Virus record (IMG/VR): IMGVR_UViG_3300027906_000164
Span: 1 to 22,867 of that record
Strand: one strand, 5' to 3'
Length of the DNA: 22,867 bases
DNA from: a virus
Both the position numbers and the translations under genes were made by a program. The notes beneath the pieces were generated by a model. It did no database searches and was not told the origin of the DNA. It worked only from the letters and a program-made list of their open reading frames with translations. Below, in pieces: positions 1 through 6,665 of this stretch (positions are counted from its first letter, which is position 1; each line of letters begins with the position of its first letter).

Positions 1-97
1 CTCTGAGTATCAATACAAGTCTTCCTTTGTGGTAGATCAGGAGATTAATCTCGTCGCATTTATGACAGAGTTAATGATGAGGTGTGATTACAAATGA
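1..97 (+). CDS. 44: Clamp loader large subunit gp44, 3' end (partial)
   Basis: The frame that is open from base 2 encodes 31 residues (starting SEYQYKSSFVVDQEINLVAF) and stops with TGA at 95-97, overlapping the next ATG by the ATGA arrangement. The short C-terminal tail resembles the end of cyanophage gp44, the ATPase subunit of the sliding-clamp loader, as I remember it. The position supports this: gp62, the clamp-loader small subunit, and regA lie just downstream, matching the T4 order 44-62-regA once the inserted genes are removed. No Walker motif is visible because the body of the gene lies outside the window, so the call depends mainly on synteny. Confidence 0.6.
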   Translation, partial: SEYQYKSSFVVDQEINLVAFMTELMMRCDYK

Positions 98-765
98 GAC
101 AGGACTATGTGACACAACCTATGTTTCCTATCAGGTGCTTTAGTTTTAAGGCACCTGTTGGTCTGACTAAGGATACTCTAGCGAAAGCAGAGAAGATGGC
201 ATATAAAAACTATAATGCTGAGTATGGTGTTGGTACCACGTCTGACATATGTAACAACCCTATCTTTAAGGAGTTGCATGTGTGGTTTCAGAGTTGCATT
301 GACACATTACATGCTGACAATGGCTGGAACTGTGATAGACTAGTAGTTAATAAGTCTTGGATCAATAGATCCGATGCTGAGAGTGGTCATCACCATGCAC
401 CACACCGACATCCAATGTCATACTTGAGTGCTATATTCTATCTCACACCAGGACCAGTAACAATCTTTGCTGATCCAATAGCACAACGAGAGTGGGCTCA
501 GTTTCACTTAGATGGTGGACCTATAAGTGATTCTACACAGTATGTTACACCTATACCAGGTGGATTATTCATATTCCCTAGTTATATGATTCATTCTTCT
601 GATCCTAATTACAGTTTCCATAATAGATTCAGTATCGCCTTTAATACATTCCCTCAAGGGTCAGTTAATTCAGGTGGATGGGATCAATCTATGGTTGATG
701 TAAAAGTAACTGGAGCATGGGATGAGTTAGGTCCATTAGATTTGTCAACGTATGCTAAGAAGTAA
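94..765 (+). CDS. 2OG-Fe(II) oxygenase family protein (first of a tandem pair)
   Basis: A 223-residue protein with the double-stranded beta-helix signature of 2-oxoglutarate/Fe(II)-dependent oxygenases of the TIGR02466-like type. The segment HAPHRHPMSYLSAIFYL (about 101-117) carries the first metal histidines (H104/H106), a later FPSYMIHSS (161-169) supplies the distal histidine H167, and NRFSIAFN (177-184) holds the arginine expected to bind 2-oxoglutarate. These enzymes hydroxylate protein, nucleic-acid or small-molecule substrates; the substrate here cannot be read from sequence. The ATG overlaps the upstream stop (ATGA), and the stop overlaps the next start (TAATG), so translation is coupled. 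It resembles the next gene in motif order and length, suggesting duplication. The family call is firm, the function is not. Confidence 0.82.
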   Translation: MRQDYVTQPMFPIRCFSFKAPVGLTKDTLAKAEKMAYKNYNAEYGVGTTSDICNNPIFKELHVWFQSCIDTLHADNGWNCDRLVVNKSWINRSDAESGHHHAPHRHPMSYLSAIFYLTPGPVTIFADPIAQREWAQFHLDGGPISDSTQYVTPIPGGLFIFPSYMIHSSDPNYSFHNRFSIAFNTFPQGSVNSGGWDQSMVDVKVTGAWDELGPLDLSTYAKK

Positions 766-1415
766 TGCCAGCCTGGGAAGCAAGTAACGAACTTAATCTA
801 TTCCCTGTTAAGGTCAGGGAGTATCATAAACCCGAAGATGATATGCACAAGTATCTCTTGGAGTTTTTTGAGACGTACCCCCAACAGTTATCTAACTTTC
901 CAGAGGGTGTTATTACTAGCAGACCAGATCTACACAAGTGTGACAACGAACATGTCCGTAATTTGATGGGATGGTTTCGTGCATGTCTTGAAGAGTACCA
1001 TAACCAGTATCAATTATACTGTGATAATCTTGAGATCAGTGCCTGTTGGTTTAACAAAGCACCTGCTCAGAGTGGGGTTGGTCATCCACTCCATAGACAT
1101 CCTATGTCCTATGTGAGTGCTGTATATTATATTACAGAAGGAGCACCCACTGCCTTCGATGATCCCTGCACACCTAGAGTATATGATACACTAGAGTTAC
1201 ATCAGCAGGAGAAGATGGCCGACCCGTGGGGTATCTGTGAGACAGTCTCAGCAGAGCCAGGTAAGTTAATTATCTTTCCATCATGGTTAAGACACTTCTC
1301 TGGTAGACATCTAGAAGATTATGATAGATGGACAATTAGTTTCAATGCATTTCCAAATGGCAAGTGCAATACAGGGCCATTCCAAATGCCACAATTAGAG
1401 GTTAAAGTATTATGA
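765..1415 (+). CDS. 2OG-Fe(II) oxygenase family protein (second of a tandem pair)
   Basis: A 216-residue paralogue of the preceding gene. It has the same layout: GVGHPLHRHPMSYVSAVYYI (about 105-123) with H110 and H112, a DDP segment near 132-134, IIFPSWLRHFSG (169-180) with H177, and DRWTISFNAFPNG (187-199) with R188 for the 2-oxoglutarate carboxylate. The shared HRHPMSY...SA..Y and FP....H blocks show common descent, while the N-terminal 90 residues differ, so substrates may differ. The start overlaps the upstream stop by one base and the stop overlaps the Dam ATG, so the pair is co-translated with the methylase. Hydroxylation of a protein or nucleic acid is possible but not shown. Confidence 0.82.
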   Translation: MPAWEASNELNLFPVKVREYHKPEDDMHKYLLEFFETYPQQLSNFPEGVITSRPDLHKCDNEHVRNLMGWFRACLEEYHNQYQLYCDNLEISACWFNKAPAQSGVGHPLHRHPMSYVSAVYYITEGAPTAFDDPCTPRVYDTLELHQQEKMADPWGICETVSAEPGKLIIFPSWLRHFSGRHLEDYDRWTISFNAFPNGKCNTGPFQMPQLEVKVL

Positions 1416-2248
1416 AGTATTTGAAGACACCATTGAGATATCCAGGCGGTAAGTCTAGGGTTGCTAAAGATTTTATTCCTAGATTCCCTAATGATATTAG
1501 TGAGTATCGAGAGCCATTCTTAGGTGGTGGATCTGTGGCACTACTATTCAGTCAGATGTATCCTGATGTACCAGTGTGGGTCAACGATAAATATGTTTAC
1601 CTCTATAACTTCTGGGTACATCTACAGAAGTGTGGTAAGAAACTGTCAGATGATCTAGTTAGTATTAAAACAGAGCACTCGACAGAGGATAAGGCCAAAG
1701 AATTATTCAAAGATGCCAAAGATAAAATACACAAGGAAGATCCTTATAATCAAGCTGTTCTTTTTTGGGTTCTTAATAAGTGTAGTTATAGCGGACTTAC
1801 CGAGAACAGTTCCTTCTCTGCAACAGCTTCTAGACAGAATTTTACAATTAAAGGTGCCAGAAACCTCGTTAATATTTCCAATATAATACAACCGTGGAGG
1901 ATAACTAACCTAGATTATAGTGAAGTCATGCAAGCAGATGGTGACAATGTGTTTCTTTTCTTAGATCCACCCTATAAGATAGGGACATACCTATACGGTA
2001 GTAACGCTGAGTTGCATAAGAATTTTAAGCATGAAGATTTCCACGAGAGTTGCAATCTATGTAAGCATGATTGGTTTGTCACTTATAATAATGATGATGA
2101 CCTGAAAGAAATGTATAAAGACTACCACCAAGAAGAATTCAAAATCACCTATGGTATGAAGCATAGGCCAGACAACAAACTAAAGAAGGAGTTACTAGTA
2201 GTTAACTACGATGTAAACGCAACACCACTGGAGGCGATGTATGCATGA
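1412..2248 (+). CDS. dam: DNA adenine N6-methyltransferase, Dam (D12 class)
   Basis: A 278-residue class-alpha adenine methyltransferase. RYPGGKSR (9-16) is the N-terminal signature of the D12 family, EPFLGGGSVALLF (34-46) is the SAM-binding FxGG motif, and LDPPY (184-188) is the catalytic DPPY motif that flips and methylates the adenine N6. Between them lies the variable target-recognition region. The length is near that of E. coli or T4 Dam (about 260-278 residues), so GATC is the likely target, although specificity cannot be proven by eye. It would use host SAM and act on phage DNA, protecting it or marking replication state. The ATG overlaps the previous stop (ATGA), and the last bases overlap the start of gp62. 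Confidence 0.9.
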   Translation: MKYLKTPLRYPGGKSRVAKDFIPRFPNDISEYREPFLGGGSVALLFSQMYPDVPVWVNDKYVYLYNFWVHLQKCGKKLSDDLVSIKTEHSTEDKAKELFKDAKDKIHKEDPYNQAVLFWVLNKCSYSGLTENSSFSATASRQNFTIKGARNLVNISNIIQPWRITNLDYSEVMQADGDNVFLFLDPPYKIGTYLYGSNAELHKNFKHEDFHESCNLCKHDWFVTYNNDDDLKEMYKDYHQEEFKITYGMKHRPDNKLKKELLVVNYDVNATPLEAMYA

Positions 2249-2627
2249 GTATCCACTAAAGGATTACCTCAACAGTATCAATCTAAAGCAGGGAGACCTC
2301 TCTAATGATGAGAGAGCAATGAAAAAATACCCTGCTTTTGTTGTGAACAAGTGTCTTTCTTCCTTCATTGACACTGTAATGCATGCGAACGAGATGAATG
2401 CATCTTCACATTTAGATAAGGATCTTCAGTACCAATATTATATACATAGTGTTAGGAAATCGAAGAGATTTTCTCCTTGGGATAAGAAGTCTAAAGACTG
2501 TGACCTCGACTTAGTGAAAAGATACTATGGTTATAACACTGAGAAAGCTCAGCAAGCGATGAGAATTTTAACTCAAGATCAAATTGAAGTTATTAGATCT
2601 AAATTAGATACTGGAGGAAGACAATGA
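2241..2627 (+). CDS. 62: Clamp loader small subunit gp62
   Basis: A 128-residue protein matching the short cyanophage form of gp62 (T4 gp62 is 187 residues). The stretch KYPAFVVNKCLSSFIDTVMH, the downstream ANEMN, and RKSKRF around residue 75 correspond to the T4 features of a VNxxLS...P helix, an NxN turn and a GKRYGKW-like segment. gp62 joins the gp44 ATPase to load the gp45 sliding clamp onto primer-template DNA. The start is set by GGAGG at 2230-2234 six bases ahead of the ATG. The gene overlaps dam upstream and regA downstream by a few bases. The separation from gp44 by two oxygenases and dam is unusual, because these genes are adjacent in T4. Confidence 0.82.
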   Translation: MHEYPLKDYLNSINLKQGDLSNDERAMKKYPAFVVNKCLSSFIDTVMHANEMNASSHLDKDLQYQYYIHSVRKSKRFSPWDKKSKDCDLDLVKRYYGYNTEKAQQAMRILTQDQIEVIRSKLDTGGRQ

Positions 2628-3043
2628 GTGATGAGATCTCGTGGTCTCAAGACATGATGTTAGAAGTTACCCTAAAGGAACCCGATGACTTTCTCAAAGT
2701 GAGAGAGACATTGACTAGGATAGGAGTAGCATCTCGTAAGGAGCGTAAGCTTTATCAGTCTTGTCACATTCTACATAAACGTGGTAAGTATTACATAGTC
2801 CATTTCAAAGAACTATTTGCACTGGACGGTAAGCCAACTAACATAACCCCTAACGATGTGCAACGTCGCAATCGTATCGCTAAACTACTATCTGACTGGG
2901 GCCTAATAGATATTGGTAGTGAAGTTGAAGACTTAGCACCTCTTAACCAAATAAAAGTATTGTCCTTTAAGGACAAAGGTGAGTGGACTTTAGAATCCAA
3001 ATATAATATTGGCAAAAAGAAAACACCACAGGAGGTGAGTTAG
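2624..3043 (+). CDS. regA: RegA translational repressor
   Basis: A 139-residue protein closely matching T4 RegA (122 residues) along its length: LEVTLKEPDDFLKVRETLTR (13-32), then LYQSCHILHKRGKYYIVHFK (43-62), LLSDWGLIDI and a final SFKDKGEWTL...KYNIG block. RegA is a dimeric RNA-binding protein that occupies the start region of many early mRNAs and blocks ribosome loading, and it represses its own message. About 12 extra N-terminal and 7 C-terminal residues are present compared with T4. GGAGGA directly upstream of the ATG gives a good ribosome-binding site and the start overlaps the gp62 stop. The next genes downstream are not T4-like, so the 62-regA-43 order is interrupted here. Confidence 0.95.
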   Translation: MSDEISWSQDMMLEVTLKEPDDFLKVRETLTRIGVASRKERKLYQSCHILHKRGKYYIVHFKELFALDGKPTNITPNDVQRRNRIAKLLSDWGLIDIGSEVEDLAPLNQIKVLSFKDKGEWTLESKYNIGKKKTPQEVS

Positions 3044-3044
3044 T

Positions 3045-3479
3045 ATGGCTGAGGCTACAGAAGAGAAAAAAGAAGAGGAGTTGACAGAAAAAGGATTCCT
3101 TGGTAAACTAAAGGACAAAGTATTACCAGACGAGGAGGAACAAGCAGCACTACTCTCAAGTATGGTCAGATTGGGCGTACTTGTGTGGTCTGGTGGGATA
3201 TTGACTCTTAATTATGTGGCGATTCCTGGCATACCGCAACAAAAAATAGATCCAACTTTCATAGCTAGTGTTTTTACTGGAGTTTTAGCGAGCTTCGGGA
3301 TTCAAACAGCATCTAAGAAAGGAGATGGTACTATGAAGATGAATGGTGCTGGTAGTGGTACTAACGGCAACGGCAACGGTGCTGGTGGACCTGTCCAGAC
3401 TTTGAGGATTGAGCAAGCTCCCCTAAAGATTATTGCTGTAGATCCAGGTAAGAAAGATGAAAAACCCTATCAGTTGTAA
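3045..3479 (+). CDS. Small membrane protein with two hydrophobic segments; function unknown
   Basis: A 144-residue protein of unrecognised family. The first 35 residues are highly charged (many Glu and Lys), followed by hydrophobic stretches at about 40-60 (MVRLGVLVWSGGILTLNYVA) and 71-88 (TFIASVFTGVLASFGIQT), then a Gly/Asn-rich linker (about 98-115) and a polar tail. Two membrane spans with charged ends and small size would suit a holin or another inner-membrane phage protein, but there is no diagnostic motif and no endolysin gene nearby. GGAGG at 3031-3035, nine bases upstream, gives a strong ribosome-binding site. It follows regA by one base, so it is probably in the same transcript. Confidence 0.7.
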   Translation: MAEATEEKKEEELTEKGFLGKLKDKVLPDEEEQAALLSSMVRLGVLVWSGGILTLNYVAIPGIPQQKIDPTFIASVFTGVLASFGIQTASKKGDGTMKMNGAGSGTNGNGNGAGGPVQTLRIEQAPLKIIAVDPGKKDEKPYQL

Positions 3480-3484
3480 AGAAA

Positions 3485-3721
3485 ATGTGTCAAAAAATAA
3501 TTAATGTCGTTGCTGTTGCGTCTGGCATTGTATCTCTTGCCGTTGTTGGCGTTGGTGGTTACGTTTATGTTAACCAAGACTCCATCATAGAGTCGGTTAA
3601 AGAGAAAGCATTAGGTTCATTAGGCGGTGGAGCACTCGGTGCTCTCGGTGGAGGTGCTCTACCTAGTCTTGCGCCTTCCCCTTCACCTGCTGGACCTGAG
3701 CTACCTGCATCACCGTTTTAA
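3485..3721 (+). CDS. Short membrane-anchored Gly/Pro-rich protein; function unknown
   Basis: A 78-residue protein with one hydrophobic span at about residues 7-28 (VVAVASGIVSLAVVGVGGYV), a short amphipathic linker, a repeated GALG-GG run (about 43-57) and a Pro-rich tail. The repeat GGGALGALGGGAL is a small internal duplication. It looks like a single-pass membrane or lipid-associated phage protein; small proteins of this kind occur in cyanophage genomes, but I know no function. The ATG has only a weak A-rich upstream region (AAAGAAA) and lies five bases after the previous stop, so it is probably translated by coupling. Confidence 0.68.
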   Translation: MCQKIINVVAVASGIVSLAVVGVGGYVYVNQDSIIESVKEKALGSLGGGALGALGGGALPSLAPSPSPAGPELPASPF

Positions 3722-3737
3722 CTAACGTTTATTCGTC

Positions 3738-4412
3738 ATGTTTCAGAAACTTAAGTCACCAATGGAGACTCAATTCACTGGTGACTATTCTGCGTTCAAA
3801 GAATTAGTATTAGGACCAGACTTCGGTTGGTCATACAACGATCAGGCAACCCCAGGGTATACTGAGCACGTTAAGAGGACAGTAGCAGAGAATAAAAGGA
3901 AGTTAGATGAAGGAAATAGGACAGAGGCACTGAGTGCTGCTGATCAATTGATCAAAGAGAATACTCAACGTGCTGACTATCATATCAATGTGCAGAAGAA
4001 TGGAGACCTAGCATTCTATTCTCATGGGTTTCTACAGGGACCAAGTCCCATGCATAAGATGTATTCCAATGCCAATTCGGAGTACTTACCGCATGTTACT
4101 CAAGTTATAGCACAGATATTTGAGATAAATAATATTAGTCCCCAATGTGTCTACCGTATCAATGCCAATGCAGTTCATCCTGTTGAGGGTAATGTATTAA
4201 CGGTACCTCATTATGATCATGAGTTTCCTCATACGAATCTATTGATATATCTTACCGATGTAGGTGGAGATACAATATGTTTCGATGAGCATGGGAAGAA
4301 ACATACATTCACCCCTAAAGAGGATGATATCGTAATCTTTGATGGATTACATTGTATGATACCACCTAAGAAGGGAAGACGTGTCGTCATAATAGCAACC
4401 TATCTAGACTAA
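3738..4412 (+). CDS. 2OG-Fe(II) oxygenase-like protein (third in window)
   Basis: A 224-residue protein whose C-terminal half has the oxygenase metal triad: VPHYDHEFPHTNLLIYL (157-173) gives H158-x-D160, IVIFDGLHCMIPP (198-210) gives H205, and KKGRRVVIIATYL (211-223) supplies the 2-oxoglutarate arginine. The N-terminal 120 residues are not recognisable. It is not closely similar to the two tandem oxygenases, so it was probably acquired separately; the H-x-D spacing is closer to the prolyl-4-hydroxylase/SM-20 type. No good ribosome-binding site is visible upstream of this ATG; another in-frame ATG follows at 3762. The stop overlaps the next start (TAATG). Confidence 0.75.
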   Translation: MFQKLKSPMETQFTGDYSAFKELVLGPDFGWSYNDQATPGYTEHVKRTVAENKRKLDEGNRTEALSAADQLIKENTQRADYHINVQKNGDLAFYSHGFLQGPSPMHKMYSNANSEYLPHVTQVIAQIFEINNISPQCVYRINANAVHPVEGNVLTVPHYDHEFPHTNLLIYLTDVGGDTICFDEHGKKHTFTPKEDDIVIFDGLHCMIPPKKGRRVVIIATYLD

Positions 4413-4669
4413 TGGACGTTCAGAAAGTATTATCCACAGGTACAGCAGTTGCAGTCGTAGGGACTGGTGCTGTGGTAGGTGGTGGACAGGTAGTAGATAA
4501 CTATACTGGTGGTCCTCAGAAGAGAGCCACGCAAGAAGAGGTTAGACTACGTGAGATCATCAGAGAAGAATTATATCTACAGTTGGTTAACGCATGGCCG
4601 ACTACTAGTGGCCCAGTGAAGGGCACTCCAACTCCTAAGAATTACAAAGAACAAATACCCAAGAAGTAA
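4412..4669 (+). CDS. Small protein with a Gly/Val-rich hydrophobic N terminus; function unknown
   Basis: An 85-residue protein of unknown function. Residues 5-30 are hydrophobic and glycine-rich (VLSTGTAVAVVGTGAVVGGG), probably one membrane span or a signal-anchor. This is followed by a charged helix (TQEEVRLREIIREEL, about 40-54) and a short Pro/Lys tail. The start overlaps the stop of the preceding oxygenase by one base and the next ATG starts two bases after the stop, so all three are likely co-translated. It is similar in character to the other small membrane proteins at 3045-3721, without visible sequence identity. Confidence 0.65.
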   Translation: MDVQKVLSTGTAVAVVGTGAVVGGGQVVDNYTGGPQKRATQEEVRLREIIREELYLQLVNAWPTTSGPVKGTPTPKNYKEQIPKK

Positions 4670-4670
4670 T

Positions 4671-4835
4671 ATGTCAGATCTACTCTTCCATGTCTACGAT
4701 AAACACAACGATGTTGTTGTGCATAGTCTGAGGGTGGAGGAACTAGAAAAGATGCTAAGAGAGGAGGTTATAAGCGTCCAAAAGCACGACATTGTACCTG
4801 TTTGGGAACCACCATATGATGAAGCTTCGTATTGA
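4671..4835 (+). CDS. Conserved-looking 54-residue protein; function unknown
   Basis: A 54-codon gene beginning MSDLLFHVYDKHNDVVVHSL and ending in PPYDEASY. It is acidic with one predicted beta-hairpin (LLFHVYDKHNDVVVHSLRVEE) followed by a helix. The compact packing supports it: its ATG lies one base after the previous stop codon and it fills exactly the space before the candidate promoter at 4835-4842. I have a vague recollection of similar short proteins in cyanophages but no function. Its small size is the main reason for caution. Confidence 0.6.
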   Translation: MSDLLFHVYDKHNDVVVHSLRVEELEKMLREEVISVQKHDIVPVWEPPYDEASY

Positions 4836-4842
4836 CTAAATA
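4835..4842 (+). promoter_or_regulatory. Candidate late-type -10 element ACTAAATA
   Basis: ACTAAATA matches the T4-type late promoter TATAAATA at six of eight positions and keeps the TAAATA core. It lies 21 bp before the ATG at 4864, the only gap of any size ahead of the synthetase-like gene. Weak on its own; the same core recurs upstream of the tRNA, of the gene at 5775, and on the minus strand at 8458-8465. Confidence 0.35.
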
Positions 4843-4863
4843 GATTCAGTTTGTACAAAGATA

Positions 4864-5661
4864 ATGACAAGTATTATTGACCCAAAGGAATTTACAGACG
4901 TGGTGACCGAATTGAGGTCATTTTTTTTGTCTAAAAATTTCTATGAGGTGCACACCCAAAATCGTTTGAGTATCCTTGCTGCTTGTGAAGATCCAGAGAC
5001 AGTAGCAACCTACAATTATGCCGATAACATTTGGCCCCTACCTCAGACAGGTCAGATGTGGTTAGAATATGAATTGTTAAACAACCCCAAAGCAGAGGGG
5101 TTTTTCTGTGTCTCAACGTCGTATAGGGCAGAGCCTAACCCAGTCCCAGGTAGACATGAAACCATCTTCCCTATGTTTGAGTTTGAAATGAAGGGAGGTG
5201 TTAAAGAACTTCAAGACATGGAGTGGGAACTATGTGAATGGTTAGGTATACCATTAAGTAAATCAGACATCATGACCTATGATGACTGGACTAATAAGTT
5301 TAATGCTAAAGAGTTAGACCATGACCATGAGAAAAAGATTGGTCGTGGTATGATTACTGACTTCCCTGAGTGGACATCACCTTTCTGGAACATGGCACGT
5401 AACGATGACGGCACCAGTAAGAAGATTGATGTGATCTTAGGTGGTCAGGAAACTATCGGTAGTGCTGAACGTAGTACAGATAAGGATCAGATGAGAGATA
5501 CATTCTATACCATCTCTGATGGACAGTATGCTCAACTCATCATTGATCTGTTTGGTAAGGAAAGAGTAGAGAAAGAACTAGAAGACTTCCTCTCATTTGA
5601 TTTCTTCCCTAGAAGTGGGGGTGGAATCGGTATTACTCGTCTCATATCAGCCCTTAAATAG
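4864..5661 (+). CDS. Class IIb aminoacyl-tRNA-synthetase-like catalytic domain (Asn/Asp type)
   Basis: A 265-residue protein with the three class II motifs. Motif 1-like FFLSKNFYEVHTQ lies at 20-32; LPQTGQMWLEYELL (59-72) parallels the class IIb 'QSPQ' segment; motif 2 YRAEPNPVPGRHETIFPMFE (88-107) has the ATP-binding arginine, the RHE loop and a final acidic residue; motif 3 GGGIGITRL (252-260) has its arginine. DVILGGQETIGSAERS (189-204) fits the amino-acid pocket of AspRS/AsnRS. The N-terminal OB-fold anticodon-binding domain (about 100 residues or more) is absent, as in asparagine synthetase AsnA, archaeal AsnRS-like asparagine synthetase and EpmA. It could make asparagine, aminoacylate something other than a normal tRNA, or act on the unusual tRNA that begins 8 bp after its stop. 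The fold call is strong, the reaction open. Confidence 0.8.
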   Translation: MTSIIDPKEFTDVVTELRSFFLSKNFYEVHTQNRLSILAACEDPETVATYNYADNIWPLPQTGQMWLEYELLNNPKAEGFFCVSTSYRAEPNPVPGRHETIFPMFEFEMKGGVKELQDMEWELCEWLGIPLSKSDIMTYDDWTNKFNAKELDHDHEKKIGRGMITDFPEWTSPFWNMARNDDGTSKKIDVILGGQETIGSAERSTDKDQMRDTFYTISDGQYAQLIIDLFGKERVEKELEDFLSFDFFPRSGGGIGITRLISALK

Positions 5662-5665
5662 GGCT
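5649..5665 (+). other. Hairpin across the synthetase stop codon with a TTAAATA loop
   Basis: AGCCC (5649-5653) pairs with GGGCT (5661-5665) around a seven-base loop TTAAATA. It covers the synthetase stop codon and ends five bases before the tRNA. There is no T run, so it is not a convincing terminator; it may guide tRNA 5' processing, or the loop sequence may simply be a late-type -10 core for the tRNA. Confidence 0.4.
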
Positions 5666-5669
5666 TCCT

Positions 5670-5755
5670 TGTGAGGTGACGAAACTGGTAAACGTGGTAG
5701 GTTGTTTCCCTACTGTTCCTGGCGGGACTTGATGGTTCGACTCCATCCCTCACAG
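5670..5755 (+). tRNA. tRNA with anticodon GUU (Asn), long variable arm (class II, Leu-like body)
   Basis: A complete 86-nt cloverleaf. Acceptor TGTGAGG/CCTCACA (7 perfect pairs), D stem ACG/CGT with loop AAACTGGTAAA (GG at 5687-5688), anticodon stem GTAGG/CCTAC with loop TTGTTTC and anticodon GTT at 5704-5706, a 17-nt variable arm with stem GTTCC/GGGAC and loop TGGC, T stem GATGG/CCATC with loop TTCGACT, and discriminator G73; CCA is not encoded. U1-A72 and G73 are as in bacterial tRNA-Asn, whereas the 3-bp D stem, large D loop and long variable arm are those of tRNA-Leu. Position 37 is U where a purine is nearly universal. It follows the synthetase-like gene by 8 bp and is probably co-transcribed. 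Confidence 0.85.
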
Positions 5756-5762
5756 TTAAATA
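5755..5762 (+). promoter_or_regulatory. Candidate late-type -10 element GTTAAATA
   Basis: GTTAAATA starts at the last base of the tRNA and ends 12 bp before the ATG at 5775. It matches TATAAATA at six of eight positions. A start about six bases downstream would leave a leader of only 7-8 nt, consistent with the absence of a ribosome-binding site before that ATG. Weak evidence by itself. Confidence 0.35.
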
Positions 5763-5774
5763 ACTATATAGTGC

Positions 5775-6665
5775 ATGGAAATACCCCACATCTCCACGCC
5801 AAATTCAGGCATACCTAATATCCAAGTTAATGGTACAGGTATTCCTTTGATACGTTCTAATTATGTGAGACAACCTAACATAAGACCTGTAAGGGGTGTC
5901 TACGTGGCCGACTTACGCAGTTGGATGACAAGTCCACAGGTTACTACACCATTGTCACCACCAGTAGTGATATATGCAGGGACACCCATCGTTGATATGC
6001 CTGGTTGTGTTGCTATACACAAAGAGAATTTAAAGAACAGATCACGCAATAAGATGCTGGTCAATGATGACCCTAAAGGTAACGTGGTCTTATGTGATGC
6101 AGGTATGCCATACTATGAACCACCTAACTATGATGCTAGAGAATTAACATGGCAGACCATCACACCTGATCAGGAAGAGCAGGAAGAGGGTCTTGATATA
6201 GCAGATCCAGAATTAAGTACAGATACACCTGAACCTCCTGATACATCACAACCTCCTGGTGAAATTGAATGTCCTCCACCTAATGCTAGACGCATAGGAG
6301 ATAGGAATCAGAAGGGTGATGAGCAAGTTAAAGAATATAAACTAACACCTGACGGTAAAATTTGTGAGACTATCTGGGAGCCTGTGCCAGCAGTGGAACA
6401 ATTCCTCCCATCAGCAGGTGTTGTAACAACTACTGCGACGATTGCGACTGTGGCGACAGCGAGTGCCCTATTTGCCAAACCCCTAGCAGATCTGCTGCTG
6501 AAGGCTGTGAAGCCTGTGATAAAGAAGGTGATGGACGCAGTGAAGAAGAAACTGGGGAAGGTTGAACGCCGTCCGAGTTTGTCTGAGATGAGGACTCAGA
6601 AGTACCGAGAGAAGAGGGGTCTACCTCCACTGAAGTCGAAGAAGAAGAAGGGTCAGTCCACTTAG
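5775..6665 (+). CDS. Proline-rich protein with a C-terminal membrane segment and basic tail; unknown
   Basis: A 296-residue protein of unknown function. The first 120 residues are rich in Pro, Ile and Asn with short repeats of the NSGIPNIQVNGTGIP kind; 130-175 is acidic and Pro-rich (PEPPDTSQPPGE); about 214-236 is a Thr/Ala hydrophobic segment (VVTTTATIATVATASALFAK); the end is strongly basic (KKKLGKVERR, LKSKKKKG). The pattern suggests a virion or membrane-associated protein with a DNA- or RNA-contacting tail, but no domain is recognised. The last 236 bp overlap, in the opposite direction, the end of the minus-strand gene at 6430. Codons in that stretch are strikingly G-ending compared with the rest of the gene. 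No ribosome-binding site is visible. Confidence 0.75.
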   Translation: MEIPHISTPNSGIPNIQVNGTGIPLIRSNYVRQPNIRPVRGVYVADLRSWMTSPQVTTPLSPPVVIYAGTPIVDMPGCVAIHKENLKNRSRNKMLVNDDPKGNVVLCDAGMPYYEPPNYDARELTWQTITPDQEEQEEGLDIADPELSTDTPEPPDTSQPPGEIECPPPNARRIGDRNQKGDEQVKEYKLTPDGKICETIWEPVPAVEQFLPSAGVVTTTATIATVATASALFAKPLADLLLKAVKPVIKKVMDAVKKKLGKVERRPSLSEMRTQKYREKRGLPPLKSKKKKGQST

